The notes under the pieces are model-generated. The model ran no database searches, had not been told where the DNA came from, and was given only the letters and a program-made list of their open reading frames with translations. Of a DNA stretch of 64,000 bases, positions 63,813 through 64,000 are shown in pieces; the stretch's first letter is position 1, and every line of letters starts with the position of its first letter. The position numbers and the translations under genes were made by a program. This stretch comes from Pollenia angustigena (lineage: Eukaryota; Arthropoda; Insecta; Diptera; Polleniidae), in the NCBI GenBank assembly GCA_930367215.1, contig OV884059.1:31983882-32047881 (forward strand). The letters run 5' to 3'.

Positions 63813-64000
63813 TAACACTCGCAGCCATCGACGACTGCTGACGTCATTAGTCAAACATCAATCCTTAAACCAAATTGTATTTAACCTTTGGTAGATCGAA
63901 ATTTGCTTTGAATGATTATCTATTTTAATTTATTTTACATGTTCTTCCTTTACTTCTGTTTTTTCGTACTTTTGTCAAGAATTCTTCTTGAAGTTCAAAG

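Overview
The window is AT-rich, repeat-choked DNA from an insect nuclear genome, most likely a higher fly (cyclorrhaphan, probably calyptrate). The clues are a spliced DCAF7/wings-apart gene, many elements resembling the DINE-1/INE-1 class of flies, jockey-type retrotransposons, and dozens of short inverted-repeat transposons. The species call is inference. No bacterial, CRISPR or operon features are present.

Layout. 1-3262: a jockey-clade retrotransposon with an apparently intact ORF2 and the 3' part of ORF1, inserted into a DINE-like element whose 3' part follows (3263-3876). 4061-4985: a foldback with a 163-bp x 2 palindrome inside. 5338-7690: a DINE-like element carrying two nested insertions. 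7910-8134: a small hAT-like element with an 8-bp target duplication. 8135-16934: mostly non-coding DNA upstream of the first coding exon of wap, broken by nested transposons (9919-10733, 12300-14256, 14968-15212) and a retrotransposon tail.

16935-34400 holds the only recognisable host gene, the WD40 adaptor wap/DCAF7 (+ strand). It has four coding exons totalling 1032 nt (343 codons plus stop). Intron 3 is 16.3 kb and full of transposons: a decayed Ty3/gypsy element on the minus strand, split by a 5.66-kb long-terminal-inverted-repeat element with a perfect 8-bp duplication (20324-25984) that itself carries nested elements, a tRNA-like SINE and possible exons; then MITEs, retrotransposon relics and a 2.7-kb Helitron (31452-34153) with a nested solo LTR. 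The Helitron ends only 48 bp before exon 4.

34401-64000 is intergenic or intronic, with about twenty short DNA transposons. Several target-duplication classes can be read directly: 8 bp (hAT-like), TTA/TAA (PIF/Harbinger-like), TA, CAG, CCAG and ATAT. There is a pogo-like transposase relic (49637-50200) and decayed non-LTR fragments. On the minus strand, two frame-compatible, well-spliced exons (60027-60066 and 56446-56524) look like the 3' end of an unrecognised host gene that converges on wap; its upstream exons would lie beyond the right edge.

Most long ORFs away from jockey, gypsy and wap sit inside inverted-repeat elements or tandem repeats and are not treated as genes.
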